A DNA stretch of 64,000 nucleotides from Amoebidium appalachense (GCA_963693365.1 CAVNZM010000001.1:20894001-20958000); one strand, 5' to 3'. Positions 1 to 25,208 are shown, counted from the stretch's first letter. Made by a program: numbers and translations. The notes: a model not told the origin generated them from the sequence alone.

Positions 1-488
1 TGTGTGCACGCGCGCGGGCGCGTGTACGGTCTGTACTTGTGTGTGAACACGTGTGTGTGTGTGTATGTTGTTGGTGCAGGGAGCAGATGCAGGGAGAGTG
101 TGTGTGTTGGAAGGGGGGGCCGGGAGGAGGAGGGAGGGGACAGAAGTTTGATTAGTATGTATTCTACCACTTTTCTCATTTAAGTCGACATTGGCATATC
201 CCTGTGCGTGGTCACATAATTACTACCGGTACCGGATGTTTTGCCTACGAATAGCCACCTCCATAGAGTGCCCATGTAGAGAGAAGCAGGCACCCAGTAG
301 ACGCAACAGACACAGACACACACAGCTGCATGCCTCCACCCATCTCAATGCCAGCCCACCTACAACCAACCACCTGCCACAGGGGCCCACACCATCCATC
401 AAGGGCATATTACGATAGGGTTCCACACACTCCACCCCCAAGCATGCCCTGCGCCTGCACCCAACCCATGCTCTGTGTGTGTGCCCAC

Positions 489-4332
<3,844 letters not shown>

Positions 4333-4794
4333 GGTGGTGCTTGTGGTGCGGTGCAGCTTTACAATTAGGTGTCAAATAAAGGTGGATCTGTGTTAGTGTC
4401 TACACTATTAGGCAGCGTTGGTTGCAGCAGGAGTTGGGTTTGCGTTAAACAGTCACGCAACGAACAGACGTGCAACTTTAAAGGTTGTGTTGGGTAGTTA
4501 CCGTAGGAAAAAACAAGACACGTAGCCGTGAGAGTTGGGGTGAGACGGTATCGTCATGACGCGCCGGTGATATTACATCGGTGAGTAAAGCTAAATCAAA
4601 GTAACCATTGGTGCACAAATGTGAGATAACTTTTAAAGCTTAATTTAGTCAACACACCATGTATTGTCAGGTGCTGATATTAGCCGCCTTTAGGTACTGA
4701 GCCAACTCAGACAACTCAGACAACTCAGACAACTCGAGATCTAGGCCTACGTATTCGACAAGGTGTTGCTGACTACTTAACGTCCATGCGCGTG

Positions 4795-4795
<1 letters not shown>

Positions 4796-4890
<95 letters not shown>

Positions 4891-4891
4891 T
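4796..4891. repeat. (GTGC)n tetranucleotide microsatellite
   Basis: About 24 near-perfect GTGC units, then degenerate GT-rich sequence with interspersed GC to about 5190. Confidence 0.95.
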
Positions 4892-5235
4892 GTGTCCGTG
4901 TACACGTGCATGTGTGCGCGTGTGTGTGCGTGTTTGCGTGTGTCCGTGTGTATGTGTGCGTGTGCGTGTGTGCTATGTACGTGACGGTGCGGGTGTGTGC
5001 ACGCCAAGGCCTCCTCAGGTGTGCCGCGCACGAGTGTGTGTGTGTTGTGTGTGTGTGTGCAACGTGTGTGTGCGTGTGTGCGTGCCTGTGGTTGTGTGCT
5101 TGTGTGTGTGTGGGTGTGGGTGCGCGCGTCACGGTGTGTGTGTGTGTGTGTGTGTTTGCGTGTGTTTGAGTGTGTTTGTGTGTGTGCGTCACGGTGCGTG
5201 CAATAGAGAGGACCCACCGTTGCTGAGTGAGCTTG

Positions 5236-5415
5236 CTAAAAGCAGAATTATTCTGCAAAAACTATAATTATTCTGCAAAAGCCAGAATTATGCTGCACAA
5301 AACAGAATTATCCCGCTAAAAGCAAGATTGTTTCATAAAAGCAGATCATATTCTGCAAGAATTATTCTGCTTCTTGAATTTTCTCGCTAAAGGCCAGAAT
5401 TATTCTGCTTTTCAT
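5236..5415. repeat. Cluster of GCAGAATTATTCTGC palindromes
   Basis: About seven imperfect copies of AGCAGAATTATTCTGCAAAA spaced about 25 bases apart. The core is a perfect palindrome around one central base. Related clusters occur at 13396-13520 and 14513-14575. Confidence 0.8.
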
Positions 5416-5786
5416 AGACTACCAGCCCGAAAGGTTTCGAAAATTCAACTTTGCTGAACGGTGATTTCTCTGATGATGCATGCAAAACAAACCGCAACTG
5501 CCGCGGTACATGGGCAAGTGCCCTTACACGCACACACACACACACACACATACCCGCGCATGTGTGCCGCACACACGGACACACACAAGTGCGCGTGAGT
5601 ATCATTATGTCACGGTGTCCACGTGTGTGAATGTGTGTGCCGGGTGTACATGTGTGTGTGTGCGCGCGTGTTCTTTAATATCTGTGAATATATCTATGTT
5701 TATTTATGTCGGAGTTTGCTTATTTGTTTTCTTCACAGTCACATTTTGTCGGGTTTCCTTGGCAGCGTTATTAACAGTTTCAGCTT

Positions 5787-5907
<121 letters not shown>

Positions 5908-6332
5908 GGGAGGGGGGGAGGGGAGAAGTGAGAAAGGGGGGAAGGGGGGGGGGGGGGGGGGGGGAGGGCACGGTCAAAGATTTTAGAAACCCGCGAAAGG
6001 AAAGGCATGCCTATGTGCATTGTATCCAATCTTGAAACTAGAATTTTTTATTTTTTTTTGCCCGTTTTGTTCTCGGAGGTACCCCTAGGCCTAGGGGCCC
6101 TCAGGGGGAACTACCGTCTTCCACCCAGCACCGACAGTACTCTAGCTAAACTAGAAAGTAAGTAATCAATCTGAAGAATCTCTGCAAGGTGTCCTCCCTC
6201 TCTCTCTCTGTCCTCCCCCTCTCCCCCGTCCCTGTCAGTGCTCATAATCACAGAGGCTCTCCGGATCCAACGCTTTCTTCCGGCCAAGGCCCCAACAAAC
6301 ACACACTTTGACCCTCCGACTCCCCCCCCCCC

Positions 6333-6383
<51 letters not shown>

Positions 6384-6843
6384 CCCCCCCCCCCCCCCCC
6401 CCCCCCCACACACACACACAAATACACACCCACTTCAAAAAAAGAGTCGCAAAGCCAAATGTAGTATAAATGTACATTAATGCTAGAACATTCAAAAGTT
6501 TACGATTAATGATGAAGCAAATTTATTTATCTGACAGTAAGTACATTGCACGCTAAATCTTCCACTGGGGTAGCATATTTTACGGTATTCCATAGTAAAT
6601 TATAACCGAGCCTGATGATTCGTTTTATCAATGGCAAAGCATCACGAACTTAGTGAAGATACCCACCCAAACAACTGTGGCTTCACGGTATGGAACAAGA
6701 CATAAAATAATCTAAAAGGGAAACTAAACTTTGCCACTGAACTCTCAACCCTACATCATATGCATGATACGTTTGCCAGACTGAGTGTCCTTGCCACTAA
6801 TCTGGTACAGCTCAGCATTAAATGTAAAACATAGTCAGCGAAG

Positions 6844-7929
6844 TTACACTTTGAGGCACTTATATGCGGTTTCATCCTTTGGCTGTGCGCACTTAAGGCC
6901 CGGGGCACACCCATTCAACATGTTTGTTATGTCGACGTATGGTGACTCCTCCGAGTACACACACGACTCTCCCTCCTTCTTCTGTCGCTGGCAACCCACC
7001 TGCGACACGCTGCCATCGCCGTAGATATATCCGAAATACTGCCCCTTCTTACACGTGGTTTTAGCACGGTCTGCATAGATGATGAAATCACGCCCACCCC
7101 TCACATGGTCCGTGTATCCATTTGAGACATAGAAATTTGAGAAGCCAGAGTACAGGGCACACGAGTCCGGTTTTCGACCGGAGACCACCACGTTCTCCTT
7201 GAGATTCTCAATGTACATGTTACGGGACACTGGGCGCATCTGAAACCCAAGGCATGTTTTGTCCTTGGCGCATGCGTTAGCACACCACTCGTTGGTCACG
7301 TTGCCAGCAGTCCCCTTGACAATCTTCTTGGAGCCGCCCCGTGGGTGGTATGCGTTGCCAGTGAGCTCCTCAAATCCCTTTGGCAGGTTGGAGGGTGCGG
7401 GCTTGGGGGCCACATATCCCTTGGGCTTGCAGAGGATCTGCTCGGCAGAGTCTTCGTCGGCATAGTCGACCTTGAAGGTGACGCAGGGGTTATTGCGGTC
7501 CTCTTTCGAGTCTTCACCAATGGCACGGTCTTCGTAAACAAGCATCGGCGGGCCTGGATTCTTGTCCTTTGTTTCCGCGATCTTTGCCTTGACTCCGTCT
7601 ATTTTCGAGAACAGGCGGCATCCTGTTACCGCAGGGGCCTTCTCTCCAGGGCCCTTGGCGGCGGGAGAGGGTTGGACGGCAATACATGCCTCGCTTGCCT
7701 TGCATGCCTCGGTGCAAGCAGTGATGATGCTCTTGCTGTCAGTCAGTTGTTTGGGCGTTAGGGTGACCACGACGGTGCCCCCCTGTGCCTCGTAGGACCT
7801 GTCGAATGCCCTCCTGAACCCGGCTGGCGTCTCGCGTATCTCAGCGTCCGGATCCCAGTTTACTTTGGCGGCCTGAGCAGTTTGTAGAACGGCTAGGGAG
7901 GCCAAAGTTAAAGCCACGGTGAATTGCAT
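6844..7929 (-). CDS. Secreted cysteine-rich protein with PAN/apple-like modules
   Basis: Single-exon gene of 361 residues. The N-terminus MQFTVALTLASLAVLQTAQA is a typical signal peptide with probable cleavage after residue 20. Two regions have a repeating cysteine pattern, ACTEACKASEACIAV then GCRLFS, and WCANACAKDKTCLGFQ then SCALYSGF. This resembles the short PAN/apple fold (Cys-x3-Cys-x5-Cys, later Cys-x-Leu-Phe/Tyr). The last 70 residues form another cysteine cluster (GCQRQKKEGESC, GCAPGLKC) like small secreted disulfide domains. Cell-surface or extracellular binding is inferred; no catalytic motif is visible. A TATA box lies 77 bases upstream of the ATG, which supports this start. It is the only clear host gene here without introns. 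The family assignment is pattern-based and uncertain. Confidence 0.85.
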   Translation of the reverse strand: MQFTVALTLASLAVLQTAQAAKVNWDPDAEIRETPAGFRRAFDRSYEAQGGTVVVTLTPKQLTDSKSIITACTEACKASEACIAVQPSPAAKGPGEKAPAVTGCRLFSKIDGVKAKIAETKDKNPGPPMLVYEDRAIGEDSKEDRNNPCVTFKVDYADEDSAEQILCKPKGYVAPKPAPSNLPKGFEELTGNAYHPRGGSKKIVKGTAGNVTNEWCANACAKDKTCLGFQMRPVSRNMYIENLKENVVVSGRKPDSCALYSGFSNFYVSNGYTDHVRGGRDFIIYADRAKTTCKKGQYFGYIYGDGSVSQVGCQRQKKEGESCVYSEESPYVDITNMLNGCAPGLKCAQPKDETAYKCLKV

Positions 7930-8005
7930 GGTGGCGAGGTTGCGTGGATAAGATGAATAGTAGACTTAGCTTGAGCATGAATAGGAAAACTGGAGTCGCT
8001 TGCGG

Positions 8006-8013
8006 TATTTATA
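8006..8013 (-). promoter_or_regulatory. TATA box of the secreted-protein gene
   Basis: TATAAATA on the minus strand, 77 bases before the ATG at 7929. The spacing is like the TATA boxes of alpha-tubulin and the Plavaka gene. Confidence 0.7.
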
Positions 8014-8900
8014 CAGGAATGGATCCAGGCATAAGAATCAGCATCTGGATCGGTTTCCCGGATGCACGGATATCGACATTCTGTACGTCCAGAGTTGTTC
8101 TCAGTTCAATGAATGGTTATGAACCGTTCACGCAGAATTGAAAAAAAAAACACTGCATGTTTAATAAAAGACCTGAACAGCATACGTATTGGGATTGTGC
8201 TGGTTTCCAGTGCAGAGACACATGATTCATGGTGCAATACAGCACCACATCTATGCACATCTTAGTGGTGGATGTGGAATGTAAACATTCTTACCCCATA
8301 GATTACCAAAGGGACTCAACCTTGTAAACTTTTTGTGCAAAGTTCGCGCAGAGATGGCGGTCGCAACAAGGAAAAAAAAGGGGAAGTCGGTACTTGTGTG
8401 TCATGATATTCAAACGGTATCGATTCTCAACTACCTTACTAAACATTAACGTTCCTGCATATACAACTGCTTCAAAGTACTGTGGGAACTCGAATGGGAC
8501 GATGTTTATACGAGTCTAGTGGGAACATACCGTGATCTACAGACGAGTGGTCGAACTCCCAATCAACAAATTTGAAGCAACGTGTTTACCAGGTGTTTAT
8601 TCAAACTCATTTCTCTCTTCTACCTCACTCACTTCCAGGACAATTTTCTGGGCGTGAAGCCTTCAAAAACCCATATGGGCGGCTCTGCTACTGATACAAC
8701 CAAGCTACATTTGTGGGACGACCGCCAAAGAAAACGGCGTGTCCGAGACTCACCACGTGCGCCGTCGCCGCCGTGCCAGGCATACCCAGTATGGTTACCA
8801 CGTCGATTGGCCAGATTTCAAAGTAGGCCTTCATAATTTGCTATGCATTTTTGTAACGTTAGTTTGGGGCCAGGGGACCGGGTGCCAGTGCGGGAAAAAT

Positions 8901-8941
<41 letters not shown>

Positions 8942-9092
8942 GGGGGAGGGGGGGGGGGGGGGGGGGGGGGGGGAGGGGGGGGGGGGGGGGGGGGGGGGGG
9001 AGGATACATATAGCATACATATATTGGGGTACTTTTTCAAAGCTGTGAACACAAGGTTGTATGCACGCATCTCAAGGAAACTTTTTTTTTTC
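8014..9092. other. Intergenic stretch, no gene recognised
   Basis: Ordinary A/T-rich spacer up to 8900, then about 100 bases of almost pure G with four A interruptions (8901-9001). No supported reading frame or RNA gene seen. Confidence 0.55.
8901..9001. repeat. 100-base G tract
   Basis: Nearly uninterrupted G on the plus strand, strongly predicted to fold as G-quadruplex. The true length is doubtful because homopolymers are hard to sequence. Confidence 0.9.
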
Positions 9093-10569
9093 TTTTGACT
9101 CGGTTTTATTGATCCGTTGATGAAGGCAACGTGCAGCCACAGGCTGCATAATAACCACCAACAGAACTGAAAAAGCCAAAGCTACGAAATAAAAATAAAG
9201 CGACAAGTGACAAAGGACACCAGCGGGCAAAACCTTAAGTGTACATGTATGCGTGAAACTAGTTTGCTCCAACTAGTCATATGCATCGATGTTGACCAGA
9301 CCACACTCCGCAAGAAGACATCATTACTGCTGCTTCCCAACAGCCCCCCCTCAAAACCTACCGAGGCACAGCAAGCAAGTCAGCCTCTAAAAGAGCAATG
9401 CAGACCAAATCTGAGCTAAAAAAAAATCCCAACTGGCCCGGCCCCTAGATAACCCGGAGAAACTGCATCTAGATCTCTGATAGGGTGGCCTAGTTGTGGC
9501 AGGACACACAGAAAAACACAATTACAGAATGCATCCGATACGGCAACAGTGTCAATTTATGTAGCCCCCCGGCCCCTCCCCTTCCCCCTGCCTCCCCCCC
9601 CCCCCCCCCCCTTTCCCCTCCGGATCCCCCCCTTTCAAAACAATGAGCATCGATCAATATCCCGGCCCTATATATATATAGCGGCCTGGCAGAATTGCAA
9701 GCACCCAAGGACTTCACTTTCACTTCGATCTCTTAGCTGTCACGTCAACTTTTTTTCCCGATTCTTCACCATGGCAGGTATATAAAGGCTTTCGTTTCTT
9801 CTTTTTGTGGTGGGAGGGAGTCCCACTCAGGGGAACGTGACTGCAGCGCGTGTGTGTGGTGTGGCCTGGTGTATTACTACTGCTGTGAGAGTGTGGGGGC
9901 ATCTCCCTTTCGCGGAGTTTCTCGCTTGAGAAGTGGTTTCTTCAACGCCTGGTGGTCCACTGCAACCTATGGTAACTTCTACACGCTGTCTACGCTTCTA
10001 CGCTGCAACTTCTTCAGCTACTTCTGCGCTGCGTGAGTGGAGGGTGGCTACTTGGTCGTCGGGGAGCTTTCCAAGTGACTGCCAGTCCTTAGCCTCCAGT
10101 CGTATGGCAATGACTGGGTTTGCTTGCATGCATTCTGTAATTGTGTTTTTCTGTGTGTCCTGCCACAACTAGGCCACCTTATCAGAGAGCTAGATGCAGT
10201 TTCTCCGGGTTATCTAGGGGCCGGGCCAGTTGGGATTGTTTTTTAGCTCAGATTTGGTCTGCATTGCTCTTTTAGAGGCTGACTGGCTTGCTGTGCCTCG
10301 GTAGGTTTTGAGGGGGGCCTGTTGGGAAGCAGCAGTAATGATGTCTTCTTGCGGAGTGTGGCCTGGTCAACATCGATGCATATTACTAGTTGGAGCAAAC
10401 TAGTTTCACGCATACATCATGTACACTTAAGGTTTTGCCCGCTGGTGTCCTTTGTCACTTGTCGCTTTATTTTTAATTCGTAGCTTTGGCTTTTTCAGTT
10501 CTGTTGGTGGTTATGTATCCTGTGGCTGCACGTTGCCTTCATCAACGGATCAATAAAACCGAGTCAAAA
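9093..10569. repeat. Long inverted repeat: two 442-base arms around a 593-base spacer
   Basis: The arm at 9093-9534 is repeated in inverted orientation at 10128-10569 with only scattered differences and small indels. Both arms span 442 bases. The outer ends read TTTTGACTCGG and CCGAGTCAAAA. The right arm has an AATAAA at 10552-10557. The spacer holds a TA-repeat TATA-like box and, 90 bases on, ATGGCAG followed directly by GTATAT, which looks like a start codon running into a splice donor. No conserved protein is recognisable. It could be a foldback element or an inverted duplication of a gene 3' end. A transcript through both arms would form a long hairpin. Confidence 0.9.
9669..9680 (+). promoter_or_regulatory. 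Candidate TATA box in the inverted-repeat spacer
   Basis: TA-repeat flanked by GC-rich DNA (GGCCC before, GCGGCC after), 90 bases upstream of the ATG at 9771. No supporting coding sequence, so tentative. Confidence 0.35.
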
Positions 10570-10870
10570 TATTCCTACTTTTTTAATGGTTTTATAAAAA
10601 CTTTTTTTTTAGCGCGCAAAAACTTCCCGCCCAAATTTCTATATTTGTCTAATCGTGCGATCGCGCGAAAATAATTGGTCCATACATATTTTTTCCATTT
10701 TTGCGATATTCCTACTTTTTTTTATTGTTTTATAGCTATTCTCATTATTTATTTTTTTTATAAAAAAAAATATAAAAAAATGGCGTGCAAAACTTTCCCG
10801 CCCGAATTTCTATGTTTGGATGTGTAATCATGCGATCGCGCAAAAATTATTGGTCCACTGGCATAATTTT
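10570..10870. repeat. Direct repeat of about 120 bases in A/T-rich DNA
   Basis: Segments 10567-10690 and 10708-10870 share ATTCCTACTTTTTT, then TTTATA, CCCGCCC(A/G)AATTTCTAT and TGCGATCGCGC before ATTGGTCCA. They lie immediately outside the right arm of the long inverted repeat. Confidence 0.7.
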
Positions 10871-11532
10871 TTTTGAGAAGCTCTTTTCCACCGTCCTCTT
10901 TTTGCTCGTCCGTATACATCTTTGTTTTTTTGATCTGCACTGCAGATGGTGCATCTCAAAGACGAGTGCCGCACATTTTATAACACGTGTAACGAAGCTG
11001 GGCCCACTTTAGGCCCTGAGGAAAAGCGGCAAGCAAATAATATCCCGCAGCATCCTATTGATGTTTTTTTACGTTCTCTTAGGTGCTCCTTACATGGCTT
11101 TTTTAGGTCGCTAGCGAGTAGCGCTAGCATTCCTTTCCATGTTAGGAAACCCACGGTCCTGCCCGATCATTGTATCTCCTTAAGCTTGCCCGAGTGCCAT
11201 ATTGCTTGCAATTGAGCGGCCTTGCGCTGGGGGTTCATAACCGCAGTTCTGACTTTTGTGATACTAGATCCGACAGAAAACGCCTACTTTAGTAGATCGA
11301 TGTATTATGTTAGGGATTCATGATTTTGAGACGGGGAGGGGGGTAGTAGCTAGTCTTTTTTTCAAAAGGTCTTTTTTTTTTTTGGGGGGGGGGGGGGGGG
11401 GGGACCCACCTACCCCCCTGGACAGGTGGTCCCCCCTCCCCCCTCCCCCCTCCCCCCCCCCCCCCCCCCCCCCCCCCCCCGCGAAGGGTTGGGGAAGGGC
11501 ACCCACGAAGCTACGGCGATTGAAAGGGAGGA

Positions 11533-11566
<34 letters not shown>

Positions 11567-12635
11567 GGACCCACCCACCCCATAGGCTGCCATCATATAA
11601 CCATATCAGATAACCTGATCATATATTACGATGATTTAGCAGCGGTGTGACACACATTCCCAAAACCTAAACAATGAGGCTAGCTAATAGAAGTCACTCG
11701 ATCACCTAAAACTCAGGCTATCTACCTACTATGATATGTCGTAAGGGCATGCTCCCGGCCTTCTCCCCCCCCCCCCCCCCCCCCCCCCCCCCGCCACCGC
11801 CTCCGCGGCCCCCTGTGACGTCCCTCCCCCCCCCCTCCCCGCCTCCCCTCTCGCACTCGTCTCTAGTCGCCCCACAGCGCGCGCACACACAGCACACACT
11901 TCCAAACGTTTTAAATTCACACATACCTGCGCATGCATGTACCACACACGCACACGAGTTGCACAAACTGGTCCAGCGATGAGCACCCGAAATGAACATT
12001 CAGATACACTCACCTACACCACACACACTTACATTCCCCGCCACACAGATACGCACACGAACACTGCATGGTTAGCACGTTAACTTTGCCTCCAATGCTA
12101 ACTTAGAATAGCTGACCGCTGCATGTGTGTGTGTGTGTATGTGTGTGTACGTGTGTGTGTGTGTGTGTGTGTGTGTACGGTGTGTGTGTGTGTGTGTATG
12201 TGTTGTGAGTGTGTGTGTGTGTGCGTGCGCATGTGCACATGCCTTGTGTAAACGAGCAGGGTGAGGGGCCGGGGGGGGGGGGGGGGGGGAGGAAGGGGAG
12301 GAGGTGAGTGAGGTGGGAGGGCCCCTCCGGGGGCGAGGAGGGGGGGGTCGTTAAAAAATGTTATACCTAGGATGAGGGAGGGGGGGAGCCTCAGGGAGGG
12401 GAGGTGCGTGAGGCGGGAGGGGCCCGGGAGGGCGACAGGGGGAGGAGGGGGGAGGGGGGAGGGGGGTCGTTTACTCGGAAAATGTTATGGAGCATACTAA
12501 GGTACACGTTTTCCACGGACAACACAAAGTAGACCTTGCAAAGAGCACACAATGAGTATGCATCCGGCAGAACTTGGCACCAGCACGAAGAGGTGGGAAG
12601 GTGTGTGTGTGTGTGTGTCTTTCAGTGTGTGTGTC

Positions 12636-12751
<116 letters not shown>

Positions 12752-12981
12752 TGTGTGGGTGTGCGTGCGTGTGTGTGTGTGGGGTGCGTGTGTGGGTATG
12801 TGTGTGTGTGGGGGGAGGGGGGGGAAGGGGAGTGGGGGCCGGGTGGGGAAAGATATACATGCATCTATCAGTGGCCAAAACGGAAGCAATTCCTCAAAAA
12901 AAAAAACAAAAAAAAAAACTAATACATGTACAGCTTTGGTGGATGGGACTCTGGCAATGATCACGCGCATGGCCGGGCAGG

Positions 12982-13019
<38 letters not shown>

Positions 13020-13395
13020 ACCACCAGGACGGACGTTGATATTAGCTACTCCCCCCGCACCATTTAAAATTCAAGAATCCATTAATTCAGATTGTTCGGT
13101 TTAGCAGTTTTACGGTAGGATTTTCGTTTTGGTATATCCTGTTGGATATCCGGTGAAGCTATCTCCGCAACTATCTCGTTGTATCTAATGTGACTGTACT
13201 ATATAGTATCCATTCTTAGCCCTGTCGGATGCCCCGATGATAGGCTATATAAAATTCATGTTTAAAAAGAAGTTTGCATAATAAATTCCACAACGTGGGC
13301 CCTCCTACCAGGTCCCGGACGGGTATCATTCTCCCCATCCTGCTCAAGCCGGGCCAACCACATCAGCAGGGTCAACTTGCTCCGAGAGGAATTCG

Positions 13396-13818
13396 GTTCT
13401 GCATAAAGCAGAATAATGAAGATTTCTTCTGCTAACGTAGAATGATTCGGCTGGGAGCACGTTTGCTCAGCTGTCGAAAGAAGAATAAAACTGCATAATA
13501 ATTCTGCTTTTGCAGAATACCTCTGCTCTTTGCAAGTTGACTCTGTCGATCACCGGGGGCCCTTCTTCCCCCCCCCCCCCCCCCCCTTCCCCCTCCCCCC
13601 CCCCCCCCTCTGGGGCCCACAATCTCCGCACCCTGATATGCATAGTTTCCAATACGACCTCCCGTTTGAGTCCCACCCCGTTTCCATTGCAGGTGTACAC
13701 GCAGGCACCACCAATACCAATGACCTTCGAGTCTGTTTCCCACTGCCGAAGGACTACTAATGTGCACATTGGCACCAGGCGGCAAATACTAACCGGTTTG
13801 CGTGAATTGGCGTTGGTG

Positions 13819-13875
<57 letters not shown>

Positions 13876-13974
13876 GTACGCACACACATGCACACACACA
13901 TGTACACACACACTGTTACACATGCGCGCGTCCGCACGCACGCACCCACACATGCACACACACACACACAAACA

Positions 13975-14013
<39 letters not shown>

Positions 14014-14055
14014 TTACACATGCGCGCGTGCGTACGCGCGCACACACGCACACGC

Positions 14056-14087
<32 letters not shown>

Positions 14088-14090
14088 TTG

Positions 14091-14154
<64 letters not shown>

Positions 14155-14592
14155 TCACATGCACACGCACACACGCCCACACACAGCCACCCGCACGCGC
14201 ACACACAACCCCGCTGGGCCATCTGCCCACACCATACATACACATGCACAGCCCCACGCACACGCGCGCACACACACGCACAACTTGGACACAGACACAG
14301 ACTGACAGGCACCACACATACACGCACACCCACACGCACACACTGTGACACAGACACACACACACATGCACACGCACACAAACGCAGACAAAGACACACA
14401 CATGCACACAGTGGCACACGCGGGCGAAGGAACAGGCCTTTCAATCAGTGCGTGCCTACACAAACATTCACCAACGGCCCAACCATATTGGCAGAGCAAA
14501 AGTATTTGCTCCATGCAGAATTATTTCTGCAGAAACAAGAATCATTCAGCAAAAAGGCAGAATCATTCTGCTTGGGGATTCTTGATTTTGAA
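13396..14592. repeat. GCAGAAT/ATTCTGC palindrome clusters flanking a CA-rich block
   Basis: Palindromes at 13396-13520 and 14513-14575 bracket a CA-rich core. A sequence reading TTTAAAATTCAAGAATCC at 13063-13080 recurs in inverted orientation (GGATTCTTGATTTTGAA) at 14576-14592. This could mark the ends of a decayed element of about 1.5 kb. Confidence 0.5.
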
Positions 14593-14783
14593 CTTGGGGG
14601 GCAGTAGAAACTTTTGAGGAGGGGGGTAAAAGGGGGGGGGGGGGGGGGGGAGGGGGGGCATCTACTCTTCTGGTGTAAACTCGCACTGCTTTGCCTATTT
14701 CAAGTCATGAAAAAAATTGGTTTGGATAATAATTTCAAGATTCTCAGAGTCTGATTGCAATGATTCCCCTCTCCTCCAGTCCA

Positions 14784-15079
<296 letters not shown>

Positions 15080-16153
15080 TGCACATGCACAAATGCATAT
15101 ATGTTGGGTTTCTCCCTCTCTCTCTCGTCGTGTACATGACCATGCACATACAATTCCGATTGTGCCGACTTGCTTATGGCCATTGCATGCCTTTGTTAGT
15201 TTGGTTGATCCTACGGTTTATTGCAAGTTGCATGGTCTGGATGCATGATTTAACGGTTTCCCTTGCACCGTGAAAATCATTTGTTACTTATTAGCATTGT
15301 ATTGTCTTCAACGGTTACATGGTTTCGTTGTTACATGCAGCTTATTTCTACTGGGTCGTTTAATGTCTATCTCCCCACTTTCTTCGATTCTAAATATCCC
15401 TAGTGGTCCGGATGTGGGGAGCCTGCTGCCAGGCTGGCTAGAGCATACTAGCTACCATCTGCATCGGTACACGCGTGAGGGATAGTCTGAAAGCTTATCA
15501 GTGATGCCTTGCGCTGCCGTTTCCCAGCGCCTGGAAGCTGACCCAAGCTCGACAGCAACCCTTTAAAATCTCACTCACCGGCGCTAAAGCAGTATTTGGG
15601 GTATCACAATTAGCAAATTGAAAAGTGTGAACTGAGAGTACGTATACGCTGTCTAGTGTTTACTCGGTCAAGCGTGACTCAGTCTATTTTTAGCGCTAAA
15701 AATTACGCGCCAAAATTCCTCTCCCAGCCCCCATCGTAGAAGAGGGGGGCAAATGCATGGTTGATCAACGTGCGACATGAACTCCTAAGGTTTTGCTTAT
15801 ATTCCACTTTTACAGGTATTTAAAATGCCAAATTAAATATATCTTCTTTTAATCATTACTAATACCTTTTCAAATGTTTGAAATGCTTTGTCAAGGTGGC
15901 CAACAAAAATACATCAAACCTGCACGACTTTACCACGGGCCAAACAGCCAGTGAGGATGCACACGCCTATGACTGCATCATTCCAGGCATCTTGATTTTT
16001 TTTGTCAAACTAACCGCCAAAACAGTTAGCCAATCCTTAGGCAGATTTCTACTTTAAAACAACTTTAAAAGCTAATAACGATTATATGTTCTATCAAGAT
16101 CACGTCTAATATTTAGCCACTAGCGCACGGGGATTCAACGTGCCTGGTGACAG

Positions 16154-16160
16154 TATAAAA
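16154..16160 (+). promoter_or_regulatory. TATA box of alpha-tubulin
   Basis: TATAAAA, 94 bases upstream of the ATG at 16248. Confidence 0.75.
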
Positions 16161-16247
16161 TCGAGACGACGGTTTGTGCCTCTTTAGTTGTTGTACCCTA
16201 ACATTACGACAGCACACCCCTTTTGCGGTTCGCAAAAAGTATCAAAC

Positions 16248-18402
<2,155 letters not shown>

Positions 18403-18441
18403 ATATAGCGCGTGTATATCCCTGTATATCTGAATGAGAGA

Positions 18442-18447
18442 AATAAA
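18442..18447 (+). terminator. Polyadenylation signal of alpha-tubulin
   Basis: AATAAA 40 bases past the TAA stop. Confidence 0.7.
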
Positions 18448-19173
18448 GCAGTCGTCACTGGCTTGAGGCCATGCTCCTACTACGAGTTCCTTGTCTGGCT
18501 CCTTCCATAGAAATGGCGCTGCCTATGTATACTTCGCACTCCCTTTGCCTTGTGTCTTGAATTGACTGCCTATCAAAGGAACACCTTATCAAGACTAACT
18601 ATATGCTTGCACTGAAAACGACCACCAATCAGATCTAAGTGAGACTTTGCGATATGCCGCGGCTCGAACTCTGAAATTAATTTTGCTTTGCTCATATTCC
18701 TGGGCGCCGGCCAGGCGTTAAATTCAGACCTCCATCCAATGGTATTGCAAATTCTACCCTGTTCTGATTGGAGGCCGTTTTCAGTGCAGGCATTATAAAA
18801 TCCAGCTGCATTATTTCACGGAATGGAATAGAGACTATATATTAGTACTCGTTTGCCGCCTTCCCAGACCCCTCTCCCGTCCCCCCCCCCCCCCACACAC
18901 ACACATGCATGGGTACGTCCTCTGGCCTGGGTGGATTGATCGTGTGGCCATGGGGCACAGGGTTGCAGGGAACACGGGGTGACCAGCACCCACCCGTCGT
19001 GTATGTTTTGTTACAAAGTAGTGGGTCGGCCACACACCACTCTCCGGGCCAGCCAGAGTCGCGTGCATGTGTGTATACGTATGTAGTGTCTGCATGAATA
19101 CCAAAAAAAAAAATTCAACTTTCAAAACATAGGTGAGGGGAACCTAAGGCTATAATAGGTAAGTGCTGTGTGC
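18448..19173. other. Spacer between convergent alpha-tubulin and PP6 genes
   Basis: Mostly unique sequence with one C run plus CA tract at 18881-18905. No gene seen. Confidence 0.6.

Positions 19174-25208
<6,035 letters not shown>

Noticed and set aside
11307-11650. Pro- or Gly-rich frames through C and G runs, also at 21.0-21.5, 23.2-24.1, 31.0-31.4 and 39.5-40.6 kb
   Set aside because: Pure homopolymer translation with no non-repeat domain.
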